Source of the DNA: Sulfurihydrogenibium yellowstonense SS-5
Lineage (GTDB): Bacteria; Aquificota; Aquificia; Aquificales; Hydrogenothermaceae
DNA length: 10,859 nucleotides
Direction of reading: 5' to 3'
Assembly: GCF_000173615.1 (NCBI RefSeq)
Contig: NZ_ABZS01000037.1
Coordinates: forward strand, 1 to 10,859
Of this stretch, positions 1 through 8,908 are shown in pieces. Each line of letters begins with the position of its first letter. Position 1 is the first letter of the stretch. A model generated the notes under the pieces. The model was given only the letters and a program-made list of their open reading frames with translations, did no database searches and was not told the DNA's origin. The translations under genes and the position numbers were made by a program.

Positions 1-3000
1 TAAGATTTGGAGATATAGAGCCAACAGATAAAGAGATAGATGTTATCGTATCACAAGGATATTATGTTGTAATAGATTCAGCTTCTTCGGATTTAAAATT
101 TGGACAGATCATAAATCCGGAAAATGTAGATTCTTTACCTGAAGGCGTTATTGCTCTTACAGGAGTTGAAGCATTAGAAAAATTATATAAAGCTTACAGA
201 GAAAAAGTAAAAGAAATACCAATTTTTGAAGTTATCAAAGAATCTGTTAGAAACGTAATCTTAAAAGAAGGAACAGATGCAAGATTAAAGAAAATCATTA
301 GAAGATTAAGACTTGTAGAAGGTTTTATAGAATCTGGAAATAAACCGGAGTGGATGATACTTGAAGTTTTACCGGTTATTCCACCGGACTTAAGGCCTTT
401 GATAGCTTTAGACGGTGGAAGATTTGCAAGTTCAGACCTTAACGACCTCTACAGAAGAGTTATCAACAGAAATAACCGTTTAAAAAGACTTATTGATTTA
501 GATGCTCCAGAAATCATTATTAGAAACGAAAAAAGAATGCTCCAAGAGGCTGTGGACGCTCTTATCGATAATGGTAGACGCGGAAGAATGGTCACTCAAA
601 ACAACAGACCATTAAAATCCCTTTCAGACTCGTTAAGGGGTAAAGAAGGAAGATTTAGACAAAACCTTCTTGGTAAAAGGGTAGACTACTCAGGACGTTC
701 TGTAATCGTTGTAGGTCCTGAATTACAGATGCATGAATGCGGTCTTCCTAAGCAGATGGCTTTAGAGCTATTCAAACCATTTATATACAGAAGGCTTGAA
801 GAAAAGGGTTATGCTACATCTATAAAATCAGCTAAAAAATTAGTTGAAGAAAAGGCACCGGAAGTTTACGAATGTCTTGAAGAAGTTGTAAAACAGCATC
901 CTGTTCTTTTAAACAGGGCGCCTACATTACACAGAATGTCTGTTCAAGCATTCGAGCCAAAATTAGTAGAAGGAAAAGCTATAAAACTTCATCCATTAGT
1001 ATGTCCTCCATTTAACGCAGACTTTGACGGTGACCAGATGGCTGTTCACGTACCACTATCTGTTGAAGCTCAGCTTGAATCTTACATATTGATGTTATCT
1101 ACTCAAAACATTCTTTCGCCAGCCCATGGTAAACCGGTTACTATGCCATCACAGGATATTATTCTTGGTGTTCACTATATGACTCAAGAATTACCAAATG
1201 CTAAAGGTGAAGGAAAGGTATTTGGCTCTCCGGAAGAAGCTGTAACTGCTTACGAATTAGGCAAAATAGACTTACTGGCTAAAATAAAGGTTAGAATAAA
1301 TGGCAAAATTGTTGAAACTACAGCCGGCAGAATAATCTTCAATCAAATACTTCCCAAAGGCTATAAATTTGTAAATGAAGTATTAGACAAGAAGAAAATT
1401 TCCAAATTGATTTCAGATATTTATGAAAAATTCGGAAACGAGATTGCTGCTCAGACATTGGATAATATTAAAGAAATAGGGTTTAGATTTGCTACTAAAG
1501 CAGCTGTATCTATCTCTGTTGCTGACTTAGTTGTTCCTAAGAAAAAAGCTAAGATTCTTGAGAAAGCTATAAAAGAAGCTGAAACAGTTTGGAAGCAGTA
1601 CGTAGATGGGATCATCACAAAAGGTGAAAGACACAACAAGATCATTGATATATGGTCTCAAGCTACAAACGAAGTAGCAAAAGAAATGTTTAACGAGATA
1701 GAAAAATCTGAAAGACTAGAAAACGGTAAAAAATATCCTGGTTATTTTAATCCAGTTTATATGATGGCATCCTCCGGTGCGAGAGGTAGTAGAGACCAGA
1801 TAAGACAGCTTGCTGGCATGCGTGGTCTTATGGCAAAACACTCAGGTGAATTTATCGAAACTCCAATCATGTCAAACTTTAGAGAAGGATTATCTGTTGT
1901 CGAGTACTTTATTTCAACGTATGGTGCAAGAAAAGGTCTTGCTGACACTGCTTTAAAAACTGCAGTTGCAGGATACCTTACAAGAAGATTGGCAGACGTT
2001 GCGCAGGATGTAATCATTACAGGAGAAGACTGTGGAACATTAAAAGGTATAACGGTTAGCTCTATTATTGAAAGTGGTGAAATTGTTGTACCATTTAAAG
2101 ATAGAATAGTTGGAAGATACACAGCGGAAGATGTTTATGACCCATATACAGGAGAACTGCTAATATCTGCAAACGAAGAAATCACAGAAGAAGTTGTTGA
2201 TAAATTTGAAAAAGCAGGAATTGAAAAAGTAAAAATCAGGTCTGTATTGACTTGTGAAATGCCTCACGGTGTCTGTGCAAAATGCTACGGCAGAGACTTA
2301 GCACAAAGAAAGCTTGTTGATGTAGGTGAAGCGGTTGGAATAATTGCTGCTCAGTCTATTGGCGAACCGGGTACTCAGCTTACAATGAGAACGTTCCATA
2401 TTGGTGGTGCTGCTACAGCTAAGGAAGTCCAAACTCAGCATAAAGCAAGCCATGACGGAATAGTAAAACTTCAAAATGTAAAATTTGTCGTAGATAAAAA
2501 AGGTAGAAAATTAATCATCAATAGAGAAGGTTCGATTAAAATCCTTGATAAAGAAGGAAAAACAATAGAAAGATTCCCGGCACCATATGGAGCAGTCTTA
2601 TACGTTGAAGATGGTCAAGAAGTAAAAGAGGGAGCAGTTTTAGCTGAATGGGAGCCGTTTAGCGACCCAATCATTGCAGAAAAAGGCGGAGAAGTAGAAT
2701 TAAGAGATGTTATCTTAGATGTTACATTAAAAGAAGAAAGAGATAACATCACAGGTAAAACAATTTATACAATCACATTCTTAAGACCAAAAGACGCACA
2801 ACTCCATACTCCAAGATTGGTAATTAAAGGTGAGGATGGTAATGAGTATGTTTATGACCTTCCAGTAAACACAATCTTGCTAATTCCTAAAGAAAATCTT
2901 GAAGAAGTCTGGGATAAATGCTTTGCATGCTCTGAAGCAGAAAAAACAGATATTCATCACAAATATTTACAAGTTAAAAAAGGCTTTAAAGTATCAGAAG

Positions 3001-3959
3001 GTGATGTAGTTGCTAAAATACCAAAAGAAAAAGCAAAAGTTAGAGACATCGTTGGTGGATTGCCAAGAGTTGAAGAGTTGTTAGAAGCAAGAGAGCCTAA
3101 AAATAAAGCTATCATAACAGAAATAGATGGTATTGTAAAAATCTACGAAGATGCAAAGGAAATTACATTAATAAATCCTAAGGAAGGAAAAACAGAGACA
3201 TACAAAGTTCCGGATACAACTTTTGTCATTGTAAAAAATGGTTCCTTTGTAAAAGCTGGACAAAGCTTGGTTGATGATGGAAGTATCGTCGCAGAATTTG
3301 ATGGAATGGTAAGACTAAAAAGTGAAGGTTCGAGAATAGTTGTGTTTAATAAAGAAACTGGACAGCAGAAAGATTATAAAGTTCCAAAAGGAAAATTCAT
3401 TATTGTTAAAGACAACTCTGTTGTAAAAGCCGGAGACCCTCTAACAGATGGTACTCCAAACCCACATGACATATTAAAAGTAATGGGTATAGAAGAGCTT
3501 GCAGCATTCTTAGTAAAAGAAGCGCAGATTGTTTACAGATTACAAGGTGTTGAAATTAACGATAAACACTTTGAGGTAATCATAAGACAAATACTTAGAA
3601 AAGTTAAAATTGTAGACCCAGGAGATAGTAGATTTTTACTTAACGAAATAGTAGACAAACTTGACCTTGAAGAAGAGATTAATAAGGTAATTTCTGAAGG
3701 TGGAAGACCACCAAAAGCTGAGCCTGTTCTTGTTGGTATTACAAAAGCTGCATTAACTACAAGAAGCTGGATTTCTGCAGCCTCATTCCAAGAAACAACA
3801 AGAGTTCTTGCAGACGCAGCTGTTGAAGGAAAAGTGGACCCATTAAAAGGATTGAAGGAAAACGTTATCATTGGTGGAATTATTCCAGCCGGCACAGGTA
3901 TTAAAGAGTATTCGGAAGTTGATGCAGTATTAAAAGATGAAGAAAGAAAAGAGGTGTAA
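1..3959 (+). CDS. rpoC: DNA-directed RNA polymerase subunit beta' (5'-truncated by window edge)
   Basis: This is the largest subunit of RNA polymerase and carries the catalytic centre. The reading frame is open from base 3 (Arg-Phe-Gly-Asp), so the start lies upstream; by alignment to remembered E. coli beta', at least about 120 residues are missing and 1318 are present. Visible landmarks are: [12 protein letters not shown] near 343; the Mg-binding NADFDGD at 1014-1034; the bridge helix with [12 protein letters not shown] at about 1900-1990; a zinc site of four cysteines at codons 2031, 2253, 2274 and 2283; and the trigger-loop motif [16 protein letters not shown] ending near 2411. An SI3-like insertion of about 200 residues interrupts the trigger loop (about 2415-3015) and contains a CX2CX8HH cluster. 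A duplicated module follows at 3111-3455. The C-terminus has the family motifs [12 protein letters not shown] and [12 protein letters not shown]. Family identity is certain. rpoB is expected just upstream. Confidence 0.98.
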   Translation, partial: RFGDIEPTDKEIDVIVSQGYYVVIDSASSDLKFGQIINPENVDSLPEGVIALTGVEALEKLYKAYREKVKEIPIFEVIKESVRNVILKEGTDARLKKIIRRLRLVEGFIESGNKPEWMILEVLPVIPPDLRPLIALDGGRFASSDLNDLYRRVINRNNRLKRLIDLDAPEIIIRNEKRMLQEAVDALIDNGRRGRMVTQNNRPLKSLSDSLRGKEGRFRQNLLGKRVDYSGRSVIVVGPELQMHECGLPKQMALELFKPFIYRRLEEKGYATSIKSAKKLVEEKAPEVYECLEEVVKQHPVLLNRAPTLHRMSVQAFEPKLVEGKAIKLHPLVCPPFNADFDGDQMAVHVPLSVEAQLESYILMLSTQNILSPAHGKPVTMPSQDIILGVHYMTQELPNAKGEGKVFGSPEEAVTAYELGKIDLLAKIKVRINGKIVETTAGRIIFNQILPKGYKFVNEVLDKKKISKLISDIYEKFGNEIAAQTLDNIKEIGFRFATKAAVSISVADLVVPKKKAKILEKAIKEAETVWKQYVDGIITKGERHNKIIDIWSQATNEVAKEMFNEIEKSERLENGKKYPGYFNPVYMMASSGARGSRDQIRQLAGMRGLMAKHSGEFIETPIMSNFREGLSVVEYFISTYGARKGLADTALKTAVAGYLTRRLADVAQDVIITGEDCGTLKGITVSSIIESGEIVVPFKDRIVGRYTAEDVYDPYTGELLISANEEITEEVVDKFEKAGIEKVKIRSVLTCEMPHGVCAKCYGRDLAQRKLVDVGEAVGIIAAQSIGEPGTQLTMRTFHIGGAATAKEVQTQHKASHDGIVKLQNVKFVVDKKGRKLIINREGSIKILDKEGKTIERFPAPYGAVLYVEDGQEVKEGAVLAEWEPFSDPIIAEKGGEVELRDVILDVTLKEERDNITGKTIYTITFLRPKDAQLHTPRLVIKGEDGNEYVYDLPVNTILLIPKENLEEVWDKCFACSEAEKTDIHHKYLQVKKGFKVSEGDVVAKIPKEKAKVRDIVGGLPRVEELLEAREPKNKAIITEIDGIVKIYEDAKEITLINPKEGKTETYKVPDTTFVIVKNGSFVKAGQSLVDDGSIVAEFDGMVRLKSEGSRIVVFNKETGQQKDYKVPKGKFIIVKDNSVVKAGDPLTDGTPNPHDILKVMGIEELAAFLVKEAQIVYRLQGVEINDKHFEVIIRQILRKVKIVDPGDSRFLLNEIVDKLDLEEEINKVISEGGRPPKAEPVLVGITKAALTTRSWISAASFQETTRVLADAAVEGKVDPLKGLKENVIIGGIIPAGTGIKEYSEVDAVLKDEERKEV
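3111..3455 (+). repeat. Tandem duplication of a ~58-residue module inside RpoC
   Basis: Codons 3111-3284 and 3285-3455 encode two adjacent segments that align without gaps over 57 residues, with about 23 identities by my hand count. Both share the E-x-D-G-x-V start, the central YKVP, and the end F-x-IVK-x-x-S-x-VKAG. The pattern resembles the barrel-sandwich hybrid fold common in beta'. Remembered E. coli beta' has only one such unit here, between its EARRPKEPAI and APHDIL segments. The nucleotide sequences have diverged, so the duplication is old and not an assembly artefact. Confidence 0.8.
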
Positions 3960-3975
3960 AATAATACAATTACTG

Positions 3976-4008
3976 GACCCCTTAAATCAGGGGTCTGCAT
4001 AATTTTTA
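3976..4008 (+). terminator. Terminator-like hairpin after rpoC
   Basis: A perfect 7-bp stem (GACCCCT at 3976-3982 paired with AGGGGTC at 3989-3995) closes a 6-base loop and starts 17 bases after the rpoC stop. The T-run (4003-4007) begins seven bases beyond the stem, which is further than in an ideal intrinsic terminator. It may be a weak terminator or a 3'-end-stabilising hairpin. The GC-rich stem stands out in this AT-rich spacer. Confidence 0.55.
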
Positions 4009-4114
4009 TGGGTTAAAGAATTAAGCAATAAGTAAACTGGTTCAAAAATTTTAACTTTTTAAAAGATTACAAAGGAATATAATATGAGAGATTTAGAAGT
4101 TATAAATTATTTTT

Positions 4115-4200
4115 TGACGTTCTGCAACCGGCGAAGAATCTCCTTCATATCTAACTCTTTAAAAGAGGAGATCCTTTAGACTAAAGTCCTCAGGATGACA
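4115..4200. repeat. Degenerate palindromic interspersed-repeat-like element (MITE/REP type)
   Basis: The element has imperfect inverted arms. The inner arms AAGAATCTCC (4134-4143) and GGAGATCCTT (4167-4176) pair at 9 of 10 positions. The outer ends GACGTTCTG (4116-4124) and CAGGATGAC (4191-4199) are partly complementary. Nested hairpins are CTCTTT/AAAGAG (4155-4160 and 4162-4167), CTTTAG/CTAAAG (4174-4179 and 4181-4186) and ATCCT/AGGAT (4171-4175 and 4192-4196). The GAAGAATCTCC and CTCAGGATGACA ends match, from memory, a short repeat scattered through many AT-rich thermophile and clostridial genomes. No transposase and no clear target duplication are visible. Calling it a dispersed repeat is inference, since only one copy is in the window. 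Confidence 0.55.
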
Positions 4201-4246
4201 AAATAATATAAGTTTACAAAAATTTTGCAGCATTCACTTTAACTGC

Positions 4247-4275
4247 TTGATTTTTATACAAATTTTAATTATAAT
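4247..4275 (+). promoter_or_regulatory. Predicted sigma70-type promoter of the str-S10 operon
   Basis: A -35 box TTGATT (4247-4252) and a perfect -10 box TATAAT (4270-4275) are separated by 17 bases, the optimal spacing. Transcription would begin near 4282, leaving a leader of about 45 bases before rpsL. A second perfect TATAAT at 4289-4294 lacks a good -35 at the right distance; it may be a minor start or chance in AT-rich DNA. The site lies downstream of the rpoC terminator-like hairpin, which supports a separate transcription start for rpsL. Confidence 0.65.
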
Positions 4276-4328
4276 ATTTGTTTTAGTTTATAATAGAAAA
4301 AATCTGTTTTTAATTTAGGAGGTTTACA

Positions 4329-4736
4329 GTGCCAACTATTAACCAATTGGTTAGAAAAGGTAGAGAGAAAGTAGAGAAAAAATCAAAAGCTCCAGCATTG
4401 CAAGGAAACCCTCAAAAAAGAGGTGTTTGTGTTCGTGTATATACAACAACACCTAAAAAGCCAAACTCAGCTTTGAGAAAAGTCGCAAGGGTAAGATTGT
4501 CAAATGGCTATGAAGTAACTTGCTATATCCCAGGAATCGGTCACAACTTACAAGAACACTCTATTGTCCTTGTTAGAGGCGGAAGGGTTAAGGACTTACC
4601 GGGTGTAAGGTACAAAATTATTCGTGGTGCTCTTGATGCTGCTGGTGTTAAAGATAGAAAACAATCAAGGTCGAAGTACGGTGCTAAGAGACCAAAACCA
4701 GGTCAAGCTGCTGCAGCAACTGGAAAGAAAAAGTAA
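4329..4736 (+). CDS. rpsL: 30S ribosomal protein S12
   Basis: S12 lies at the decoding centre of the 30S subunit and affects translational accuracy. The start is GTG, chosen because a full AGGAGG (4317-4322) sits six bases upstream and the protein begins with the conserved PTINQLVRK. The [12 protein letters not shown] motif places Lys43 and Lys44, and [12 protein letters not shown] places Lys88 and Asp89, matching E. coli numbering with Met counted. The classical streptomycin-resistance positions therefore have the usual sensitive-type residues, and Asp89 is the known target of RimO methylthiolation in other bacteria. At 135 residues it is about ten longer than E. coli S12, owing to an Ala/Gly/Lys-rich tail after KRPKPG. 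It is the first gene of the predicted operon, 24 bases before rpsG. Confidence 0.98.
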   Translation: MPTINQLVRKGREKVEKKSKAPALQGNPQKRGVCVRVYTTTPKKPNSALRKVARVRLSNGYEVTCYIPGIGHNLQEHSIVLVRGGRVKDLPGVRYKIIRGALDAAGVKDRKQSRSKYGAKRPKPGQAAAATGKKK

Positions 4737-4760
4737 TTAATATTTAAGGAGAGGTAAAAA

Positions 4761-5240
4761 ATGCCAAGAAAAGGACCAGTTAAACCAAGAGAAATAATGC
4801 CAGACCCAATTTATAGAGATGTTTTGGTACACAAGTTAATCAATAAAGTTATGGTAGATGGCAAAAAGTCAAAAGCAGAAAAGATAGTTTACGGTGCTAT
4901 GCAGATTTTAGCTGAAAAAACCGGCGAACAACCGTTAGAAGCTTTACACAAGGCTATAGAAAATTTAAAACCAATGTTAGAAGTTAGACCAAGAAGAGTA
5001 GGTGGTGCTACTTATCAAGTTCCTATGGAAGTTCCTCCAAGAAGGCAAGTATCTTTGGCATTAAGATGGTTGGTTGAGGCTGCAAGAAACAGAAGCGGTA
5101 GAGGAAATTATACAATGTTGGAAAAATTATCAAATGAATTATTAGATGCATACCACAATAGAGGAAACGCAATTAAGAAAAAAGAAGATACTCACAGAAT
5201 GGCTGAAGCAAATAAAGCTTTTGCACACTATAAATGGTAA
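4761..5240 (+). CDS. rpsG: 30S ribosomal protein S7
   Basis: S7 nucleates assembly of the 30S head by binding the 3' major domain of 16S rRNA, and it lines the E site. The protein has 159 residues, close to the usual 156. It shows the family's basic N-terminus ([10 protein letters not shown]), the [16 protein letters not shown] motif, the RNA-contacting beta-hairpin around VPPRRQ, and the C-terminal [15 protein letters not shown]. The ATG follows AAGGAGAGG (4746-4754) at good spacing. The gap to rpsL is only 24 bases. In E. coli the S7 autoregulatory site sits in a much longer rpsL-rpsG spacer of about 96 bases, so that control is unlikely in the same form here. Confidence 0.98.
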   Translation: MPRKGPVKPREIMPDPIYRDVLVHKLINKVMVDGKKSKAEKIVYGAMQILAEKTGEQPLEALHKAIENLKPMLEVRPRRVGGATYQVPMEVPPRRQVSLALRWLVEAARNRSGRGNYTMLEKLSNELLDAYHNRGNAIKKKEDTHRMAEANKAFAHYKW

Positions 5241-5241
5241 T

Positions 5242-5277
5242 CAAAATTAGAATTAAATCAAATCAGAATTTTGGAGG
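5242..5277 (+). promoter_or_regulatory. Weak inverted repeat touching the fusA ribosome binding site
   Basis: CAAAATT (5242-5248) and AATTTTG (5267-5273) are exact inverted repeats separated by 18 bases. The last G of the right arm is the first base of the fusA GGAGG (5273-5277). A hairpin could partly mask the site, but the stem is AT-only apart from one pair and would be weak, especially in a thermophile. Chance in AT-rich DNA is a real alternative. Confidence 0.25.
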
Positions 5278-5287
5278 AAAATAAAAA

Positions 5288-7369
5288 ATGCCAAGGCAAA
5301 TACCAATTGAAAAATTAAGAAATATAGGAATAGTAGCCCACATAGACGCCGGAAAAACAACAACAACAGAGAGAATTTTATTTTACACTGGAAAAACTTA
5401 CAAAGTTGGTGAAGTCCATGAAGGTGCTGCTACCATGGACTGGATGGAACAAGAAAAAGAAAGAGGTATCACAATTACAGCAGCAACAACGGCAGCTTAC
5501 TGGAAGGGATATCAATTAAACATAATTGACACTCCAGGGCACGTTGACTTTGGTGTTGAAGTAGTCAGGTCTATGAAAGCCCTTGACGGTATTATTTTTG
5601 TTTTTGCTTCGGTTGAAGGCGTTCAGCCACAATCAGAGGCAAACTGGCGATGGGCTGACAGGTTTGGAGTTCCAAGAATAGCATTTGTTAACAAAATGGA
5701 TAGAGTAGGTGCAAACTTTTTCGGCGTTTACGAAGACATGAAGAAGAAGCTCGGAACAAACCCTGTCCCTATCCAAGTACCGATTGGTGCTGAAGATAAC
5801 TTTAAAGGTGTTGTTGACCTTTTTAAAATGAAGGCTATCGTTTGGGAAGGCGATGAGCTTGGTGCTAAATTCGAAGAGAAAGAAATACCGGCAGAAATTG
5901 TAGATTTAGCGCAAGAATGGCGTGAAAAAATGATTGAAGCTATTGTAGAAACAGATGAATCCTTGATGGAAAAGTACTTCGCCGGGGAGGAAATACCGGT
6001 TGAAGACCTAAAAAAAGCATTAAGAAAAGCAACAATAGAAAGAAAGCTTGTTCCGATGCTTTGCGGAACGGCATTTAAAAATAAAGGTATTCAACCATTG
6101 TTAGATGCAGTGATAGACTTCTTACCTTCTCCTGTAGATGTTCCTCCTGTAAAAGGAACTAATCCAAATACCGGCAAAGAAGAAGAAAGACATGCATCAG
6201 ATGATGAACCTTTATGTGCGCTAGCATTTAAAGTTATGGCAGACCCTTATGCAGGACAGCTGACTTACTTTAGAGTTTACTCCGGTTCATTAAAAGCCGG
6301 TCAGACTGTTTATGTTTCAAACAAAGGCAAGAAAGAGAGAATTGGTAGAATCTTAAGAATGCATGCTAACCAAAGAGAAGAGATTTCAGAAGTTTATGCT
6401 GGAGATATTGCAGCTGCTGTTGGTATAGATGCAACTACCGGTGACACACTTTGTGATGAAAAAGCACCTATTATTCTTGAAAAGATGGAATTCCCAGAGC
6501 CGGTTATTGCGATGGCTATAGAACCAAAAACAAAATCAGACCAGGAAAAGTTGTCTCAAGTTTTAAATAAATTTATGAAAGAAGACCCAACGTTTAAAGT
6601 TTCTGTAGACCCGGAAACAAATCAAACATTGATCCACGGAATGGGTGAGCTACACCTTGAAATCATAATAGATAGAATGAAAAGAGAGTATAAACTCGAA
6701 GTTAACGTAGGTAAACCACAAGTTGCATACAAAGAAACTATCAAGAAAAAAGCAACTGCAGAAGGTAAATTTATAAGACAGTCTGGTGGTAGAGGACAAT
6801 ACGGTCATGTTTGGATAGAAATAGAACCAAACCCAGAAAAAGAATATGAGTTTGTTGATAAAATCGTTGGTGGTGTAATACCAAAAGAATTCATCCCGGC
6901 AGTAGATGAAGGTATTAGAGAAGCAATGAACCAAGGTGTCGTAGCAGGCTATCCTGTTATAAACGTAAAAGCTACACTCTTTGATGGTTCTTTCCACGAA
7001 GTTGACTCGTCTGAAATAGCGTTCAAAATAGCTGGTTCTATGGCGTTTAGAGATGCTATGAAAAAAGCAGACCCAGTGTTGTTAGAGCCAATCATGCACG
7101 TTGAAGTAGATACACCCGAAGAATACATGGGTGATGTAATGGGAGACCTTAACAGAAGAAGAGGAAGAATCCTTGGAATGGAGAAGAAGGGAAACACTGT
7201 GACTATTAAAGCAGAAGTTCCATTGGCAGAAATGTTTGGATATGCTACAGACCTTAGATCTCTTACCCAAGGTAGAGCAACGTTTGTAATGACATTTGAA
7301 AGATATGAAGAAGTTCCAAGACATATTGCTGAACAAGTTGCAGGACAAAGAAATAAAGCTAACGCTTAA
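5288..7369 (+). CDS. fusA: Translation elongation factor G
   Basis: EF-G is the GTPase that drives tRNA-mRNA translocation and, with ribosome recycling factor, splits ribosomes after termination. The 693 residues match the family length of about 690-704. G-domain motifs are AHIDAGKTT (residues 17-25), RGITIT with the switch-I Thr at 62, DTPGH (81-85) and NKMD (135-138). GTAFKNKG near residue 258 occupies the G5 region. Domain II begins around 295, domain III around 395-470, domain IV contains [10 protein letters not shown] near 498-507, and domain V ends with the [13 protein letters not shown] motif. The start is the ATG ten bases after GGAGG (5273-5277), giving [20 protein letters not shown]. 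It sits 47 bases after rpsG and 23 before tuf, the classical str order. No sign of truncation or of a second diverged paralogue. Confidence 0.98.
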   Translation: MPRQIPIEKLRNIGIVAHIDAGKTTTTERILFYTGKTYKVGEVHEGAATMDWMEQEKERGITITAATTAAYWKGYQLNIIDTPGHVDFGVEVVRSMKALDGIIFVFASVEGVQPQSEANWRWADRFGVPRIAFVNKMDRVGANFFGVYEDMKKKLGTNPVPIQVPIGAEDNFKGVVDLFKMKAIVWEGDELGAKFEEKEIPAEIVDLAQEWREKMIEAIVETDESLMEKYFAGEEIPVEDLKKALRKATIERKLVPMLCGTAFKNKGIQPLLDAVIDFLPSPVDVPPVKGTNPNTGKEEERHASDDEPLCALAFKVMADPYAGQLTYFRVYSGSLKAGQTVYVSNKGKKERIGRILRMHANQREEISEVYAGDIAAAVGIDATTGDTLCDEKAPIILEKMEFPEPVIAMAIEPKTKSDQEKLSQVLNKFMKEDPTFKVSVDPETNQTLIHGMGELHLEIIIDRMKREYKLEVNVGKPQVAYKETIKKKATAEGKFIRQSGGRGQYGHVWIEIEPNPEKEYEFVDKIVGGVIPKEFIPAVDEGIREAMNQGVVAGYPVINVKATLFDGSFHEVDSSEIAFKIAGSMAFRDAMKKADPVLLEPIMHVEVDTPEEYMGDVMGDLNRRRGRILGMEKKGNTVTIKAEVPLAEMFGYATDLRSLTQGRATFVMTFERYEEVPRHIAEQVAGQRNKANA

Positions 7370-7392
7370 AAATATTTAGGAGGTAAAAATAA

Positions 7393-8583
7393 ATGGCAAA
7401 AGAAAAATTTGTAAGAGGAAAAGAACACTTAAACGTAGGAACAATAGGGCACGTTGACCACGGAAAAACAACATTAACAGCAGCAATCACATACGTACAA
7501 AGCAAAAAAGGATTAGCAAAATTTGTTGGATATGGAGACATAGATAAAGCTCCAGAAGAAAGAGAAAGAGGAATTACAATCAATATCACACACGTAGAAT
7601 ATGAGACAGAAAAAAGACACTATGCACACGTAGACTGTCCAGGACACGCAGACTACATAAAGAACATGATCACCGGTGCAGCACAAATGGATGGAGCGAT
7701 CCTTGTAGTATCAGCGGCAGATGGACCAATGCCACAAACAAGAGAACACGTACTCCTTGCAAGACAAGTTAACGTACCATACATCGTAGTATTCTTAAAC
7801 AAATGTGACATGGTAGACGACCCAGAACTGATAGACTTAGTAGAAATGGAAGTAAGAGAACTGCTAAGCAAATATGACTTTCCAGGAGATGAAGTGCCGG
7901 TAATAAGAGGGTCAGCACTTGGAGCATTAAACGATGACCCAAAATGGTTTGCATCAGTAGAAGAGCTATTAAAAGCAATGGATGAATATATACCAACACC
8001 TCCAAGAGAAACAGACAAACCATTCTTAATGGCAGTAGAAGACGTATTCACAATAACAGGAAGAGGAACAGTAGTAACAGGAAGAGTAGAGAGAGGAACA
8101 TTAAAAGTAGGCGATGAAGTAGAGATAGTAGGACTATCAGAAGAGAAGAAGAAGACAGTAGTAACAGGAATCGAGATGTTCAGAAAACAATTAGATGAAG
8201 CAATAGCAGGTGACAACGTAGGAGTACTACTAAGAGGAATCACAAAAGATGAAGTAGAAAGAGGACAAGTATTAGCAAAACCGGGAACAATCACACCTCA
8301 CAAGAAATTTAAAGCACAAGTATACGTATTAAGCAAAGAAGAAGGTGGAAGACATACACCATTCTTCTTAGGATACAGACCACAGTTTTACATCAGAACA
8401 GCAGATATAACAGGAACAGTAATAGGGTTACCGGAAGGACAAGAGATGGTAATGCCTGGAGATAACGTAGAGTTAACGGTAGAGTTAATGGTGCCAGTAG
8501 CTATGGAAGAGCAAATGAGATTTGCGATAAGAGAAGGTGGAAGAACAGTAGGTGCTGGCGTTGTTACTAAAATACTTGAATAA
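7393..8583 (+). CDS. tuf: Translation elongation factor Tu
   Basis: EF-Tu is the GTPase that delivers aminoacyl-tRNA to the ribosomal A site. It has 396 residues. Motifs are GHVDHGKT (19-26), switch-I ERGITIN with Thr62, DCPGH (81-85, catalytic His85), NKCD (136-139) and SAL (174-176). Domains II (from about 205) and III (from about 305, with the GGRHTPFF motif) follow, ending [15 protein letters not shown]. The start follows TAGGAGGT (7377-7384) by eight bases. Codon use is striking: Val is almost always GTA, Thr ACA, Gly GGA, Ala GCA, while Asp, His, Asn and Tyr favour the C-ending codon. The neighbouring genes mix GTT, GCT and GGT freely. The last ten codons revert to the neighbours' style. 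Many bacteria, Aquifex included as I recall, carry two tuf genes; whether this genome does cannot be seen here. Confidence 0.98.
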   Translation: MAKEKFVRGKEHLNVGTIGHVDHGKTTLTAAITYVQSKKGLAKFVGYGDIDKAPEERERGITINITHVEYETEKRHYAHVDCPGHADYIKNMITGAAQMDGAILVVSAADGPMPQTREHVLLARQVNVPYIVVFLNKCDMVDDPELIDLVEMEVRELLSKYDFPGDEVPVIRGSALGALNDDPKWFASVEELLKAMDEYIPTPPRETDKPFLMAVEDVFTITGRGTVVTGRVERGTLKVGDEVEIVGLSEEKKKTVVTGIEMFRKQLDEAIAGDNVGVLLRGITKDEVERGQVLAKPGTITPHKKFKAQVYVLSKEEGGRHTPFFLGYRPQFYIRTADITGTVIGLPEGQEMVMPGDNVELTVELMVPVAMEEQMRFAIREGGRTVGAGVVTKILE

Positions 8584-8599
8584 TTGTGAGGAATAGAAG

Positions 8600-8908
8600 A
8601 TGCAGGAGAAAATTAGAATAAAGTTAAAAGCTTTTGACCATAAAGTTTTAGACCAATCTGTAAAACAAATTGTTGATACTGTTAAAAGAGGCGGTGGACT
8701 AGTAAAGGGTCCTATCCCTTTACCTACAAGAAGAAGAGTTTGGTGTGTACACAGATCGCCACACAAGTTTGAACAATCAAGAGAACATTTTGAAATGAGA
8801 ATTCATAAAAGACTTATAGAAATTGAAAATGCAACACCTCAAACTATAGAGGCTTTAATGGACATAAGCCTTCCGGCCGGTGTTGAAGTTGAAATTAAAC
8901 TAAGTTAA
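8600..8908 (+). CDS. rpsJ: 30S ribosomal protein S10 (also NusE)
   Basis: S10 belongs to the 30S head and also acts as NusE, pairing with NusB in antitermination and bridging to NusG. The 102 residues are the usual length. Recognisable parts are the N-terminal [16 protein letters not shown], the long RNA-binding loop with GPIPLPTRR and [14 protein letters not shown], and the C-terminal [11 protein letters not shown]. The segment just before RSPH reads VWCVH where E. coli has a more generic RFTVL, but the fold-defining residues are kept. The ribosome binding site is modest (GAGGA at 8588-8592). It starts 16 bases after tuf with no visible promoter or leader, so the S10 operon here is a continuation of str. 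Confidence 0.97.
   Translation: MQEKIRIKLKAFDHKVLDQSVKQIVDTVKRGGGLVKGPIPLPTRRRVWCVHRSPHKFEQSREHFEMRIHKRLIEIENATPQTIEALMDISLPAGVEVEIKLS

Larger units (their letters stand above)
3960..4328 (+). other. rpoC-rpsL intergenic spacer (369 bases)
   Basis: This is the only gene-free stretch above 300 bases. From left to right it holds the rpoC terminator-like hairpin, an AT-rich segment (about 4010-4114) in which I recognise nothing firm, a palindromic repeat element (4115-4200), and the rpsL promoter and ribosome binding site (4247-4322). I see no tRNA or other RNA gene, and no convincing open reading frame on either strand. Confidence 0.7.

Noticed and set aside
1757..2122. A 121-codon open frame on the - strand within rpoC.
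   Set aside because: It is the shadow of the bridge-helix region, which is under strong protein constraint on the + strand.
3533..4000. A 155-codon open frame on the - strand across the end of rpoC, starting in the terminator hairpin.
   Set aside because: It lies antisense to highly conserved RpoC C-terminal motifs, and its start lies within the terminator stem. No supporting promoter or family resemblance.
4078..4083. A TATAAT at 4078-4083 as an additional promoter upstream of the repeat element.
   Set aside because: There is no credible -35 box 16-18 bases upstream (only T-runs), and the better promoter lies closer to rpsL.
4084..4179. A 31-codon open frame in the rpoC-rpsL spacer, preceded by an AAGGA at good distance.
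   Set aside because: It runs into the palindromic repeat and stops within it, its product (MRDLEVINYFLTF...) matches nothing I know, and short frames are common in such DNA.
8068..8170. An exact 16-base direct repeat (ACAGTAGTAACAGGAA at 8068-8083 and 8155-8170) within tuf.
   Set aside because: Both copies encode TVVTG, a recurring EF-Tu domain II sequence, with the same biased codons; chance plus codon bias explains it.
7653..8294. A 213-codon open frame on the - strand inside tuf.
   Set aside because: It is a by-product of tuf codon bias: the GTA, ACA, GGA and GCA codons read antisense without stops. The product is a Ser/Thr/Pro/Leu-rich string with no fold-like pattern or ribosome binding site.
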